From the NCBI RefSeq assembly GCF_000732195.1, contig NZ_JNNU01000002.1, positions 310,001-374,000 on the forward strand: 64,000 bases of DNA, in the 5' to 3' direction. The DNA is from Neorhizobium vignae. GTDB taxonomy: Bacteria; Pseudomonadota; Alphaproteobacteria; Rhizobiales; Rhizobiaceae. Position numbers and translations under genes: made by a program. Below, in pieces: positions 37,138 through 45,666 of the stretch. The number at the start of each line of letters is the position of its first letter. Within the stretch, counting starts at the first letter, position 1. A model generated the notes under the pieces. The model did not search any database. It was not told the origin of the DNA and saw only the letters and a list, made by a program, of their open reading frames with translations.

Positions 37138-37374
37138 GCTTTTCCCTGTCTCTCGCCGCGCTCACATTCGCATATGCGAGACAAAGGACAAGCGCAATCA
37201 GGACATCGAAAAGCCTGCATGCGACGAAACGCCCAGGCGTTGCGTCAAAGGCACGGCGCATCGAAGCGGGCATGTTTCTCAAGGGCCGTCTCAGGTTTTT
37301 CAAGGGCTTGACCGCTTCGGCCTCCCCGTTTCCGCCGTAGGCCTTAGACTCTTGGCGACCGAACGGAGACAGTC

Positions 37375-38406
37375 ATGGCCGATACGACCGCAAATCTGAA
37401 CATGCCCTTCATCCTGCCTTCGCAGGCGCAGAAACACGTGACCCACAACGAGGCGCTGCTGCGGCTCGACGCGCTGGTGCATCTGACGATCGTCGCGGAA
37501 CTCGCAAACCCGCCCGGCGCACCCGAGGAAGGCGCCTGTTACCTGGTATCGACTGGGGCGACCGGCGCCTGGACCGGCAAGACGGGGCGTATCGCTTCCT
37601 GGCAGGACGGCTACTGGGCATTCCTGACCCCAGGCGTCGGCTGGCGCGCCTGGTTCGCCGCTTCCGAGAAGCTCAAAGTGTTTTCGGGCGCGCTCTGGCA
37701 GGACATCCCCCTGCCCGCCAGCGGCCACGTCGACGAACTCGGTATCAACGCGACGCCCGACAGCACCAACCGGCTCACGCTCGCCTCGCCGGCAAGCCTG
37801 TTCAGCCACGCCGGTAACGGCCACCAGATCAAGGTCAACAAGGCAGCATCGACCGACACGGCCTCGCTGCTCTTCCAGTCGAACTGGACGGGTTATGCGG
37901 AAATGGGCCTGGCCGGCAGCACCGAGTTCTCCGTCAAGGTCAGCGACGGGACGACATGGAACACCGGGCTGTCGATCTCCCCCAGCGGCCGTGTCTCGCA
38001 ACCCAACCAGCCGGCCGTTCGCGCTTACCGCATCGGCACGAGTATCACCCCGACGGCCGGCCAGCAGAGCGGCTTCACCACGCTTGCCCTCGATCGGGGC
38101 GGCTTTTCGCTGGGCGCTGCGGTCGGCGGCGGCGGCAATCGGGTCGTGGTGCCGGCCGACGGCCTGTACCTCGTCGCCCTCAATCTCGCGGTGCTCTCCT
38201 CGTCCGGCCATGCCACCAGCCTGGTGCTCAATGCAACGCAGACACTAATTCTGATGCATGGCGCCGCCGGTGGAGCACAAATGCAGTCCGCAACGGGAAT
38301 TTTTTCCTTTTCCACCGGGGATTACCTGACGCTCGGGCATACAGGAACGGCGCAACTGGAGCTGGGCGCCGGAAAAACAGAGTTATCTTTGGCGATGCTG
38401 CAATAA
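37375..38406 (+). CDS. DUF2793 protein with C1q/TNF-like C-terminal domain
   Basis: 343 residues. The N-terminal DUF2793 block ANLNMPFILPSQAQKHVTHNEALLRLDALVHL is typical of proteins from alphaproteobacterial gene transfer agents and prophage tails. The C-terminal 125 residues have the jelly-roll signature of C1q-like domains (VVVPADGLYLVALNLAVLSSS and FSFSTGDYLTLGHTGTAQLELGAGKTELSLAML). No signal peptide. Possibly a receptor-binding fibre or surface adhesin; no other phage or GTA gene is present here, so its export route is unknown. The sugar transferase gene follows on the same strand. Confidence 0.85.
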   Translation: MADTTANLNMPFILPSQAQKHVTHNEALLRLDALVHLTIVAELANPPGAPEEGACYLVSTGATGAWTGKTGRIASWQDGYWAFLTPGVGWRAWFAASEKLKVFSGALWQDIPLPASGHVDELGINATPDSTNRLTLASPASLFSHAGNGHQIKVNKAASTDTASLLFQSNWTGYAEMGLAGSTEFSVKVSDGTTWNTGLSISPSGRVSQPNQPAVRAYRIGTSITPTAGQQSGFTTLALDRGGFSLGAAVGGGGNRVVVPADGLYLVALNLAVLSSSGHATSLVLNATQTLILMHGAAGGAQMQSATGIFSFSTGDYLTLGHTGTAQLELGAGKTELSLAMLQ

Positions 38407-38433
38407 CAGCAATCTCTAAAATTATATTCATAC

Positions 38434-38449
38434 TTAACGGACGGTTAAC
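38434..38449 (+). promoter_or_regulatory. CtrA box upstream of the sugar transferase
   Basis: A perfect TTAA-N7-TTAAC (TTAA 38434-38437, spacer 38438-38444, TTAAC 38445-38449). This is the full-length binding site of the cell-cycle regulator CtrA, whose gene lies 3 kb downstream. It is in the gap between the DUF2793 stop (38406) and the sugar transferase. Confidence 0.6.
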
Positions 38450-38519
38450 TTGGGTGGTGACTCCGGATTGGAGGTATTCTATTAAGAGCCACTGTCGCCC
38501 TCAGGGCGCCGGGCGTTGG

Positions 38520-39260
38520 GTGGGGTGGCTGGTTTTGAGTGTTCCTGATCTGCATGACGACACCGCCGACGGGTCGAGCGGCTGGCGGCGCATAGAGCCG
38601 CCGCTGATCCTCATCCGCCATTCGGGGCTACCCCGTAAATCCGGTGGCAGCCTTCGAACGCAGCTCGCGGCAAAGCGGGCGATCGACATCGGCGTCTCGC
38701 TTTCGGCCCTGATCCTGCTCCTGCCTCTGATGCTGCTCGTGGCGCTGGCGATCCGCATCGACAGCGACGGGCCGGCGCTCTTCACCCAGATACGCTGGGG
38801 CAAGGACGGTCGCAGGTTCCGGGTCTACAAGTTCCGTTCGATGCGCACCAATCTCGGCGATGCCCGGGGGATAGCCCAGACGGTCAGGGACGATCCGCGC
38901 GTCACCCGCGTCGGCGCCCTCATCCGCAAGGCCAATATCGACGAACTGCCGCAGTTGCTGAATGTCCTGAAAGGCGACATGTCGCTGGTCGGCCCGCGCT
39001 GTCACGCGATCGACATGCTGGCGGCCGGCATCCCCTACGAGTGCCTGGTTGCGGATTACCATCACCGCCATTCGATGCGGCCGGGCATGACCGGCCTGGC
39101 CCAGATGCGCGGTCTTCGCGGACCGACGGACCGCCCGGGCAAGGCGCGCGCCCGTATCGCATGCGACCTCTATTACATCGACAATTTCTCTGTTTTCCTC
39201 GATCTGCGTATCATGCTGGGCACCCTGCTCGCCGAATTTCGGGGCGGCAAAGGCTTCTGA
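38520..39260 (+). CDS. exopolysaccharide sugar transferase (undecaprenyl-phosphate type)
   Basis: About 246 residues. Bacterial sugar transferase family (ExoY/WcaJ C-terminal catalytic part): [23 protein letters not shown] membrane segment, then [47 protein letters not shown] and [15 protein letters not shown]. It transfers the first sugar phosphate onto undecaprenyl phosphate at the inner membrane for capsule or exopolysaccharide synthesis. The start is uncertain: there is no in-frame ATG near the conserved part. GTG 38520 is used here; TTG 38535 and GTG 38454 are alternatives. No other polysaccharide gene is adjacent. Confidence 0.88.
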   Translation: MGWLVLSVPDLHDDTADGSSGWRRIEPPLILIRHSGLPRKSGGSLRTQLAAKRAIDIGVSLSALILLLPLMLLVALAIRIDSDGPALFTQIRWGKDGRRFRVYKFRSMRTNLGDARGIAQTVRDDPRVTRVGALIRKANIDELPQLLNVLKGDMSLVGPRCHAIDMLAAGIPYECLVADYHHRHSMRPGMTGLAQMRGLRGPTDRPGKARARIACDLYYIDNFSVFLDLRIMLGTLLAEFRGGKGF

Positions 39261-39454
39261 CAGGCCGCTCTCGAACGACCGCCGGTCGCCGAAACGCCGT
39301 CTTTTCCTCGACAAGTGAACGCTTTTCGCGCTGCCTTCCTACACGCAGCGCGATTGTTGCCACAGTGGGAACAAATGCTGCTGCCTGTTTAGTCAAATAT
39401 TAAAACTGGGCAGCTAGGCTCACCGACGTGGTCTTGCGTTGTGTAGAGAGTCCA

Positions 39455-39730
39455 ATGACCGAATTGATACGTCCCCGAGTTAAATATGTCATCGGCCCCG
39501 ATGGCAGCCCCTTGACGATCGCCGACCTGCCGCCGGCCAATACGCGCCGCTGGGTCATCCGGCGAAAGGCAGAGGTGGTAGCCGCGGTTCGCGGCGGCCT
39601 GTTGAGCTTGGAAGAAGCCTGCGAGCGTTACACGCTTACCGTCGAGGAATTCCTGTCCTGGCAGTCCTCCATCAATGACCACGGCCTGGCGGGTCTGCGC
39701 ACCACACGCATCCAGCAATATCGTCACTGA
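39455..39730 (+). CDS. sciP: CtrA inhibitor SciP (DUF1153)
   Basis: 91 residues. RPRVKYVIGPDGSPLTIADLPP, then TRRWVIRRKAEVVAAVRGGLLSLEEACERY and TVEEFLSWQ: the DUF1153/SciP family with a winged-helix-like HTH. In Caulobacter SciP binds CtrA and blocks its activation of target promoters in G1. The start at 39455 fits the family. A GAGTC methylation site lies three bases before the ATG. Located 1.8 kb upstream of ctrA in the same cell-cycle block. A hairpin follows. Confidence 0.95.
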   Translation: MTELIRPRVKYVIGPDGSPLTIADLPPANTRRWVIRRKAEVVAAVRGGLLSLEEACERYTLTVEEFLSWQSSINDHGLAGLRTTRIQQYRH

Positions 39731-39768
39731 CGCCGAATTCGCGGGCCTCGAGCCCGCACCGGAAACCC

Positions 39769-39803
39769 AAAGGTGCCGCTGCAACGATCGCAACGGCACC
39801 TTT
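39769..39803. terminator. hairpin between sciP and pqiA-like gene
   Basis: Ten-bp stem AAAGGTGCCG (39769-39778) / CGGCACCTTT (39794-39803) with a 15-base loop, followed by cggTTTC. A second hairpin, GCGGGC-ctcga-GCCCGC, sits at 39741-39757. Probably ends sciP; the convergent pqiA-like gene may use it too. Confidence 0.6.
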
Positions 39804-39821
39804 CGGTTTCTGAAAGACGGC

Positions 39822-40274
39822 TCAATTCTGCCCGGGTCCGATCCGGGACAGCGATGGCAGAAGCCCGGCGATAACGGCTGAAGCGGCGTAGAACCAGAGG
39901 CCCGGCTGCGAGACCGCAACAGCCAGGCCGCTGCTCTTTGCCGCAAATACCACGATCGCCACCAGCATCACGTCCATCATCGACCATTTCGAAAGATGCG
40001 GCATGGCGCGGCGGAAAAATCCTGCTTCCGCCGCCCGTCCGGAAAGCTGCACCGCCAGCCCGGCCAGCTTGACGATCGGAAAAACGATCGAAAACAACCC
40101 GACCACCAGCGACAGCGCCAGATCTCCCTCCCGGAAAAGCACCGGGACCAGCTCCAGCAGAGACGGCGTTTCGCTGAAGAAATAGAGCCGCTCGAAACGG
40201 ATGATCGGCAAAAAGAGCCCGAGCGCAAGAAAGATCGCGGCCAGCGCGAGAAGAAGCGGCCGCAGCCAGTTCAT
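39822..40274 (-). CDS. paraquat-inducible protein A family membrane protein
   Basis: 150 residues from ATG 40274. Four predicted helices: PLLLALAAIFLALGLFLPIIRF, LALSLVVGLFSIVFPIVKLAGLAV, SMMDVMLVAIVVFAAKSSGLAV and GLWFYAASAVIAGLLPSL. The KWSMMDV motif and short length fit the single-domain PqiA family. PqiA proteins belong to envelope lipid-transport (MCE) systems in E. coli, but no MCE partner is here. Convergent with sciP. Confidence 0.85.
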   Translation of the reverse strand: MNWLRPLLLALAAIFLALGLFLPIIRFERLYFFSETPSLLELVPVLFREGDLALSLVVGLFSIVFPIVKLAGLAVQLSGRAAEAGFFRRAMPHLSKWSMMDVMLVAIVVFAAKSSGLAVAVSQPGLWFYAASAVIAGLLPSLSRIGPGQN

Positions 40275-40381
40275 CGTTTTCTCCGTTGACGATGTGTCAC
40301 CCCTGATGGGGCGGGCCGGGCTATTTCCCTTCGGCCCTCCCCGTATTACACCATCGGCGAACGGACAAAAGCGGGACAATC

Positions 40382-40660
40382 ATGAATATTACTTTGGAAG
40401 AGACACGGTCGGGCGGTCGTTATGTGGCCGAGGTCGAAGGTCATTATGCCGAGATGACCTATTCGCGTGCATCCCCGGAACTTGTCATCGTCGATCACAC
40501 CGGGGTTCCGGATGCGCTTCGTGGCAAGGGCGTGGGTCAGGCGCTCGCGCTGCATGCGGTCGAAGAAGCCCGCAGGGGCGGCTGGAAGATCATCCCGCTC
40601 TGCCCATTCTTCAAGGCCCAAGCGGAACGCCACCCCGACTGGCAGGATATCCTTCGTTAA
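40382..40660 (+). CDS. GNAT-type N-acetyltransferase (YjdJ-like)
   Basis: 92 residues. Short GCN5-like fold: HYAEMTYSRASPELVIVDHTGVPDALRGKGVGQALALHAVEEARRGGW with the acetyl-CoA loop RGKGVGQ, then IIPLCPFFKAQAERHPDWQDIL. These minimal GNAT proteins are common and their substrates unknown. Lies between the pqiA-like gene and fliJ, transcribed on its own. Confidence 0.92.
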   Translation: MNITLEETRSGGRYVAEVEGHYAEMTYSRASPELVIVDHTGVPDALRGKGVGQALALHAVEEARRGGWKIIPLCPFFKAQAERHPDWQDILR

Positions 40661-40780
40661 CACGGGATGCCGAGCCCGAATCACAATCGTTAACGAGTAC
40701 CAAAAATACGGAAATGGGGCCCGGCACCGCGGCACCGCCCCAGATTATGACATTTCCGTCGTTGATGCCGCCCGACTTTG

Positions 40781-41131
40781 TTAAGCCCGGGCGCGCATGC
40801 CGCCATCGCGCTCTTCGAGCGCCGAAGCCTTGGCGAATTCTGCTTCCGCTTCCTCGAGCGCCAGTTCGGCGTTTTCCTCCTGGACCTTCAGTTCGCGAAT
40901 CGAGACCTGAAGATTGTCCGCGCGCTGGCGGGCCGCCTTTGCGAAGGTCGGATAAGCGAAGTGATTCCGGTCGGTAATCCCGGATTTCTTCTCTTCCAGA
41001 GTGATCTGATGCTCGAGTTCTTTAGACATTCTCTCGAATTCGGCCATCATCATCTGCAATTGCTGCAGTTGACGGCGCTTTTCGGTGACCTGAAAGCTTT
41101 TCAGGCGAACCATGCTGTCACGCGACTTCAT
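40781..41131 (-). CDS. fliJ: FliJ-like flagellar export chaperone
   Basis: 116 residues from ATG 41131, almost entirely coiled coil: VRLKSFQVTEKRRQLQQLQMMM, FERMSKELEHQITLEEKKSG, then a Glu/Ala-rich helix ending GGMRARA. Length and sequence fit the alphaproteobacterial FliJ found beside ctrA (from memory). FliJ couples the flagellar ATPase FliI to the export gate. Divergent from ctrA across a 423-bp regulatory region, so both may share CtrA-type control. Confidence 0.8.
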   Translation of the reverse strand: MKSRDSMVRLKSFQVTEKRRQLQQLQMMMAEFERMSKELEHQITLEEKKSGITDRNHFAYPTFAKAARQRADNLQVSIRELKVQEENAELALEEAEAEFAKASALEERDGGMRARA

Positions 41132-41554
41132 ACGCAATACTCCGTGGATAGCGAGACCCAGGCCCGTGTATCCGGATTGGTACACTCAGGATCAAAAAAT
41201 TCTCGCGGCGTTAATAAATTAAGGCTCGCGTTAACCTTTCGTTTACGGGCATCATTAATGATAAACCGGATCGTTTAAGGGTCGGTAAATGCCAGGGCCT
41301 AAATTGGCCGCGACAATGTCTGAGTCGAATGAATCACTTAGCGGAATTTCCTCATCCGCGGATTCAATCCTGGTGATGGCCAAACTTGAAGGGAAAACAG
41401 GTTGCTACTAATCTTGCTTAACGAAATCATGAACCTTGCCAGGTTGAATCATAATTTGTTAACCATTTAGTGGCAGCTTCCAAATCAGGCTCAGTCTGGA
41501 TCCGTATCGAGTAAGGGGGCAAAGATACCTTACGCGGCGGTAAAGGGGAAAAAT
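41132..41554. promoter_or_regulatory. ctrA / fliJ divergent control region
   Basis: 423 bp with no gene. Several TTAA-type elements occur. The best CtrA-box-like match is TTAA at 41231-41234, seven bases, then TTTAC at 41242-41246 (one mismatch), where CtrA could act on both fliJ and itself. TTAA at 41219 and GTTAACC at 41458 are further half sites. Four GANTC sites are listed separately. Confidence 0.6.
41322..41450. promoter_or_regulatory. four GANTC (CcrM) methylation sites upstream of ctrA
   Basis: GAGTC 41322-41326, GAATC 41331-41335, GATTC 41361-41365 and GAATC 41446-41450, all within 130 bp and 105-233 bp before the ctrA ATG. In Caulobacter the ctrA P1 promoter is repressed by full CcrM methylation of one GANTC. 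Such density suggests methylation-timed transcription here. Confidence 0.7.
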
Positions 41555-42253
<699 letters not shown>

Positions 42254-42275
42254 GCCGCCTGAAAATCCCCTTTCG

Positions 42276-42307
42276 AAACGTCCGCCTGGTTTGCCAGGCG
42301 GACGTTT
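42276..42307 (+). terminator. ctrA terminator
   Basis: Perfect 14-bp stem AAACGTCCGCCTGG (42276-42289) / CCAGGCGGACGTTT (42294-42307), loop TTTG, followed by TGTTTTG. It begins 22 bp after the ctrA stop. Confidence 0.9.
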
Positions 42308-42396
42308 TGTTTTGATCCGCCTGCGGATCCAAAACGAAACGCGAGCCGGCAATCATGCAGGCTGCCGCCAGTCGAGTGGATGTATGGCTTTGAGAA

Positions 42397-42759
42397 TCAG
42401 GCGGCCTGCGCCAGGGCCGAGAAGACCGAAGTCAGGATCTTGCGATCGAACGGCTTCAGCAGGAAATCGTCCGCACCGGCGCGCTTGCCGGCCATCATCT
42501 TCTTCAGGTCCGCTTCGATAACGCAATAGAAGATGCGGATGCTCTTGCCGTTCGGCATCGCCCGGATGGTGCCGATGAGTTCAAGCGCACCTTCCAGAGC
42601 TGCGTCGACGATCAGGAAATTGGGAAGCTCGGCATTGCAGCGCGTGGCCGCCTCTCGCGCAGTGCCGGCCTCGACCACGAGGAAGCCCAGTTCCGACAGG
42701 ATTCGCTTTCCGACCGTGCGTACGATGTCCGATCCGTCGGCAATCATTAAACGCTGCAT
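42397..42759 (-). CDS. single-domain receiver protein next to chpT
   Basis: 120 residues, a stand-alone receiver domain. Acceptor Asp in LIVDAALEGALE and conserved Lys in DDFLLKPFDRK are present. The N-terminal acidic pair, normally DD, reads LMIADGSDIV, so one metal-binding acidic residue is replaced by Gly. It may be phosphorylated weakly or act as a phosphate-independent switch. It is 104 bp after chpT on the same strand, so it is a candidate player in the ChpT phosphorelay. It is not an evident CpdR, whose acidic cluster is intact. Similar genes sit here in related rhizobia (recollection). Confidence 0.85.
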   Translation of the reverse strand: MQRLMIADGSDIVRTVGKRILSELGFLVVEAGTAREAATRCNAELPNFLIVDAALEGALELIGTIRAMPNGKSIRIFYCVIEADLKKMMAGKRAGADDFLLKPFDRKILTSVFSALAQAA

Positions 42760-42863
42760 CGTATCCCCCTGACGCTGAACCCGCTCTGGTCCCGAGCATC
42801 TATCATTAAGGGGATGGCACTAATGAATGGTTACCCTTCGGTGCCAAACAACCGCAGATCGTC

Positions 42864-43511
42864 TCAAGCGGCCACGGTCTCGGCAATGAAAACGATCTTG
42901 TCTTCAGAAACCACATGGCTCAGTTCCATGCCGGACTCTTCCGCGAGCAGCACCGTGTAATAGGGCTGGATCGAATGAGCATCGATCGGCTCATCGAGAG
43001 TACCGCTGGCGATCTCGACGAACTTGGCCGGAACGCGCATCATCCGTCCCTTGATAGTGAGGATGAATTTCGCGTCGTATTCCGGATTTTCCAGCGTCAC
43101 ATCGATGGAGCCGCCGCGGGGAATGCCGGCATAGGCGACCAGGAAGAGGTTGAGGAGCAGCTTGACGCGGTTCTTGGCGATGATCGCCCGCGGGCCGTTC
43201 CAGGTGACCTCGGTCTTCTTTTCGGCGATGGCGAAATCCTTGGCGGCCTTCTCGGCCTCGCCCGTATCGATCGAGGCGCCGACCGAGCCGGAGGCACCGA
43301 AGGCGAGCCGCGCGAACTTGAGGCGTACGGAAGCGTTCAGGGCCGAGGTGCGGATAAGATCGAGCGCGTCGCCGTCGGCCGCACCTTCGTCGAGAAGCTC
43401 GAGGCCGTTGTTGATCGCGCCGACCGGGGAGATCACGTCATGGCAGACACGGCTGCACAGAAGTGCCGCGAGATCTGGCCCGGCAAGGGTAAGATTCGGA
43501 TTCTTCGGCAT
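42864..43511 (-). CDS. chpT: histidine phosphotransferase ChpT
   Basis: 215 residues from ATG 43511. The N-terminal dimerisation helix has the phosphorylated His in LLCSRVCHDVISPVGAINNGLEL (H24). The C-terminal part is a degenerate HATPase-like fold without ATP-binding motifs, as in Caulobacter and Brucella ChpT. It relays phosphate from CckA to CtrA and CpdR. Divergent from eipA. Confidence 0.94.
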   Translation of the reverse strand: MPKNPNLTLAGPDLAALLCSRVCHDVISPVGAINNGLELLDEGAADGDALDLIRTSALNASVRLKFARLAFGASGSVGASIDTGEAEKAAKDFAIAEKKTEVTWNGPRAIIAKNRVKLLLNLFLVAYAGIPRGGSIDVTLENPEYDAKFILTIKGRMMRVPAKFVEIASGTLDEPIDAHSIQPYYTVLLAEESGMELSHVVSEDKIVFIAETVAA

Positions 43512-43612
43512 GTAGGTCTCCTGTTTGGGAATGCTCCCCCCGTATTCGCCTTGCCATCTGAAGGTTGCGCGAGGGTGTAGCAACGTTCCTGGCCATAATG
43601 ACACCATATTTG

Positions 43613-43628
43613 GTAAACCGATTATTAA
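43613..43628. promoter_or_regulatory. near-consensus inverted CtrA box between chpT and eipA
   Basis: GTAAA (43613-43617), seven bases, TTAA (43625-43628): the reverse-oriented CtrA site GTTAA-N7-TTAA with one mismatch. It lies about 70 bp before the likely eipA start. The Brucella eipA gene is a direct CtrA target, as I recall. Confidence 0.4.
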
Positions 43629-43695
43629 GATCATGGCTTCAAAATGGCCGGGCCTTAAGCATGATGCAAAAGGCGTGCCCCTGGATGATACAATC

Positions 43696-44298
43696 ATGGA
43701 TCTGACAATGCGCATCCACACCCCTTCCGCCCTCGCCCGTTTCGCAGCGACGGTGTTTGCCGTGATCGCAGCCGTGGCGGTCTTCGCAGGCCCGGCATCC
43801 GCCCAGCAGGGCTCCAACCAATATTCCGCCCAGGAAATCGTCGATGCCGGCCACGGCTTCTTCGGCTCCACCAGCGGCGGCCTTGCCAAGGTTGTGGAAA
43901 ACGCCTTTTCGCAATACGGCCTGCCGAACGGCTATATCCTTGGCCAGGAAGGCTCGGGCGCGTTCATCGCCGGCCTGACCTATGGCGAGGGCGAGCTCTA
44001 TACGAAGAATGCCGGCCAGCACCCGGTCTTCTGGCAGGGTCCTTCGCTCGGCATCGACTACGGCGGCCAAGGCACCCGGGCGATGATGCTGGTCTACGAT
44101 CTTCCCTCGGTGAACAGCCTCTATGCCCGCTTCGGCGGGGTGTCGGGCTCCGCCTTCGTGGTCGCCGGCGTCGGAATGACGGTGCTGCGCAACAACAACA
44201 TGATTCTCGTGCCGATTCGCACCGGCCTCGGTGCTCGCCTCGGCATCAACGTCGGTTATCTGAAGCTCACCCAGTCGCCGACCTGGAACCCTTTCTGA
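43696..44298 (+). CDS. eipA: DUF1134 periplasmic envelope protein (EipA family)
   Basis: 200 residues from ATG 43696; 43633 and 43708 are alternatives. Signal peptide (FAATVFAVIAAVAVFAGPASA-Q), then DUF1134: QEIVDAGHGFFGSTSGGLAKVVENAF, YGLPNGYILGQEGSGAFIAGLTYGEG, then DYGGQGTRAMMLVYDLP and IRTGLGARLGINVGYLKLT. This is a small periplasmic beta-barrel fold. The Brucella member EipA maintains envelope integrity and is CtrA-controlled, in keeping with the location beside chpT and ctrA. Confidence 0.9.
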   Translation: MDLTMRIHTPSALARFAATVFAVIAAVAVFAGPASAQQGSNQYSAQEIVDAGHGFFGSTSGGLAKVVENAFSQYGLPNGYILGQEGSGAFIAGLTYGEGELYTKNAGQHPVFWQGPSLGIDYGGQGTRAMMLVYDLPSVNSLYARFGGVSGSAFVVAGVGMTVLRNNNMILVPIRTGLGARLGINVGYLKLTQSPTWNPF

Positions 44299-44456
44299 AA
44301 ATCGCCATTGTCCTCTCCGGACAACAGAGGGGAATTCATGTTTTGCACCACAGCGGCCGGTAATCCGGCCTTCTGCCTGAAGGGCGCTTGCCGGTTGAAT
44401 GTGACCATGCTTAAACAGCCTGCGCATTCCCATCCTGACCGCGAAACGGCCTCATC

Positions 44457-45662
44457 GTGATCCAGTTTGCTCTTCTGTTCGGCTTGGGTTTCCTGAGCGC
44501 CGCGCTTGCGGTGATGCTGGTTGCACCGGCGGTCCACAATCGCATCGTGCGCTACACCGAAAACCGCATCAAGGCGACGCTGCCGATCAGCCCGCAGGAA
44601 GTCCGCGCCCAGCGGGACATGGCCCGCGCCGTCTATGCGGCCGAGAATGCCCGCACCAAGCAGGAACTCGTGCAGGAACGGGACAAGGCGGTCGCACTGC
44701 AGATCAAGAGCGACAGGCTGGCCGAGGAAGCCACGCAGTTGCTGTCCGAGATTACCGACCTGCGCGCCCAGATCGACACCATGGATGTCGAGGCTGCGGA
44801 GGCCCGTTCGCGCCTGCGCCAGGAAGACAGCTATATCCAGCAGTTGAAGGCGGCGCTCGAAACCGCCGAGGAAACCGTTGCCGCCAAGGATCTGGAGATC
44901 GAGAAGCTGCAGCAGCGCCAGCTTCTGATGATCGCGGACGCCGACAATTTCCGGATCGATCTTTCCACCCGCGACACGGAGGTCGAGAACCTCAAATTCC
45001 GCGTCACCGCCTTGCGTGACGAACGGGATACCCTGCGCAACGACGTCCGGCTGCAGACCGCCCGCGCCAAGGACGCCGAGGCACGGCTTGCCCAGGAAGA
45101 GCATCGCGTCCAGCGGCTCGAGGACAAGCTTGCCAAGGAAATCGCCGACCGTGCCGACAGGGAGACGGCGCTGGAGCGCCGGCTCGCCGAGATCGGACGA
45201 CTGCGGGACAAGCTGAAAGGCGCCAGTGCCGAAGCGCGGGATTCCAGTCGCGCCCTTCGCGAGTCCACGGCTGTCCGCCCTGTCATAAAAGCGACTCCGA
45301 GAAAGAAGATCACCCCGGAGGACATCAACCTGCGCGAAATTCCGCATGCTCCGCCTCCGAGACAAGCCCGGGTTTCCGGGCAGCCGGACGTCGATCCCGT
45401 CGTGGCCAGAATGGCTGAAGACGCCCGTAACCGGGCAGCAGCGCTCTCCGAACGCCTGCAGAAGGGCGGCGGCAGCGACGAGGCCATTCGCCAGGAGCTG
45501 GCCTCCATAGCCGCGAGCATGGTGGCCATGACGGCAGAGTCCGAAGGGTCGTCATCGCCGATCCACAAGATCCTGTCCGGCAAATCCGGAAACGGCAACC
45601 GGGAGAGCCTGGCCGCAAGGTCGAAGAAGACGCTCGCGACCGCGCGGGACGCCAACACCTGA
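44457..45662 (+). CDS. membrane-anchored coiled-coil protein of unknown function
   Basis: 401 residues with a GTG start at 44457. One N-terminal transmembrane helix (LLFGLGFLSAALAVMLVAPAV) is followed by about 230 residues of continuous coiled coil (RAQRDMARAVYAAENARTK and many heptads to residue 265). A Pro-rich, probably disordered tail follows with a helical stretch near 330-360. Similar proteins are conserved in rhizobia without assigned function. The architecture fits a scaffold or envelope-division factor. It lies in the CtrA neighbourhood downstream of eipA and converges on the methyltransferase. Confidence 0.8.
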   Translation: MIQFALLFGLGFLSAALAVMLVAPAVHNRIVRYTENRIKATLPISPQEVRAQRDMARAVYAAENARTKQELVQERDKAVALQIKSDRLAEEATQLLSEITDLRAQIDTMDVEAAEARSRLRQEDSYIQQLKAALETAEETVAAKDLEIEKLQQRQLLMIADADNFRIDLSTRDTEVENLKFRVTALRDERDTLRNDVRLQTARAKDAEARLAQEEHRVQRLEDKLAKEIADRADRETALERRLAEIGRLRDKLKGASAEARDSSRALRESTAVRPVIKATPRKKITPEDINLREIPHAPPPRQARVSGQPDVDPVVARMAEDARNRAAALSERLQKGGGSDEAIRQELASIAASMVAMTAESEGSSSPIHKILSGKSGNGNRESLAARSKKTLATARDANT

Positions 45663-45666
45663 GACT

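Noticed and set aside
38407..38520. Longer sugar transferase beginning within the DUF2793 gene (37956)
   Set aside because: That open frame runs through the upstream gene in another frame, has no family similarity before about 38600 and contains the CtrA box; a start after 38450 is more likely.
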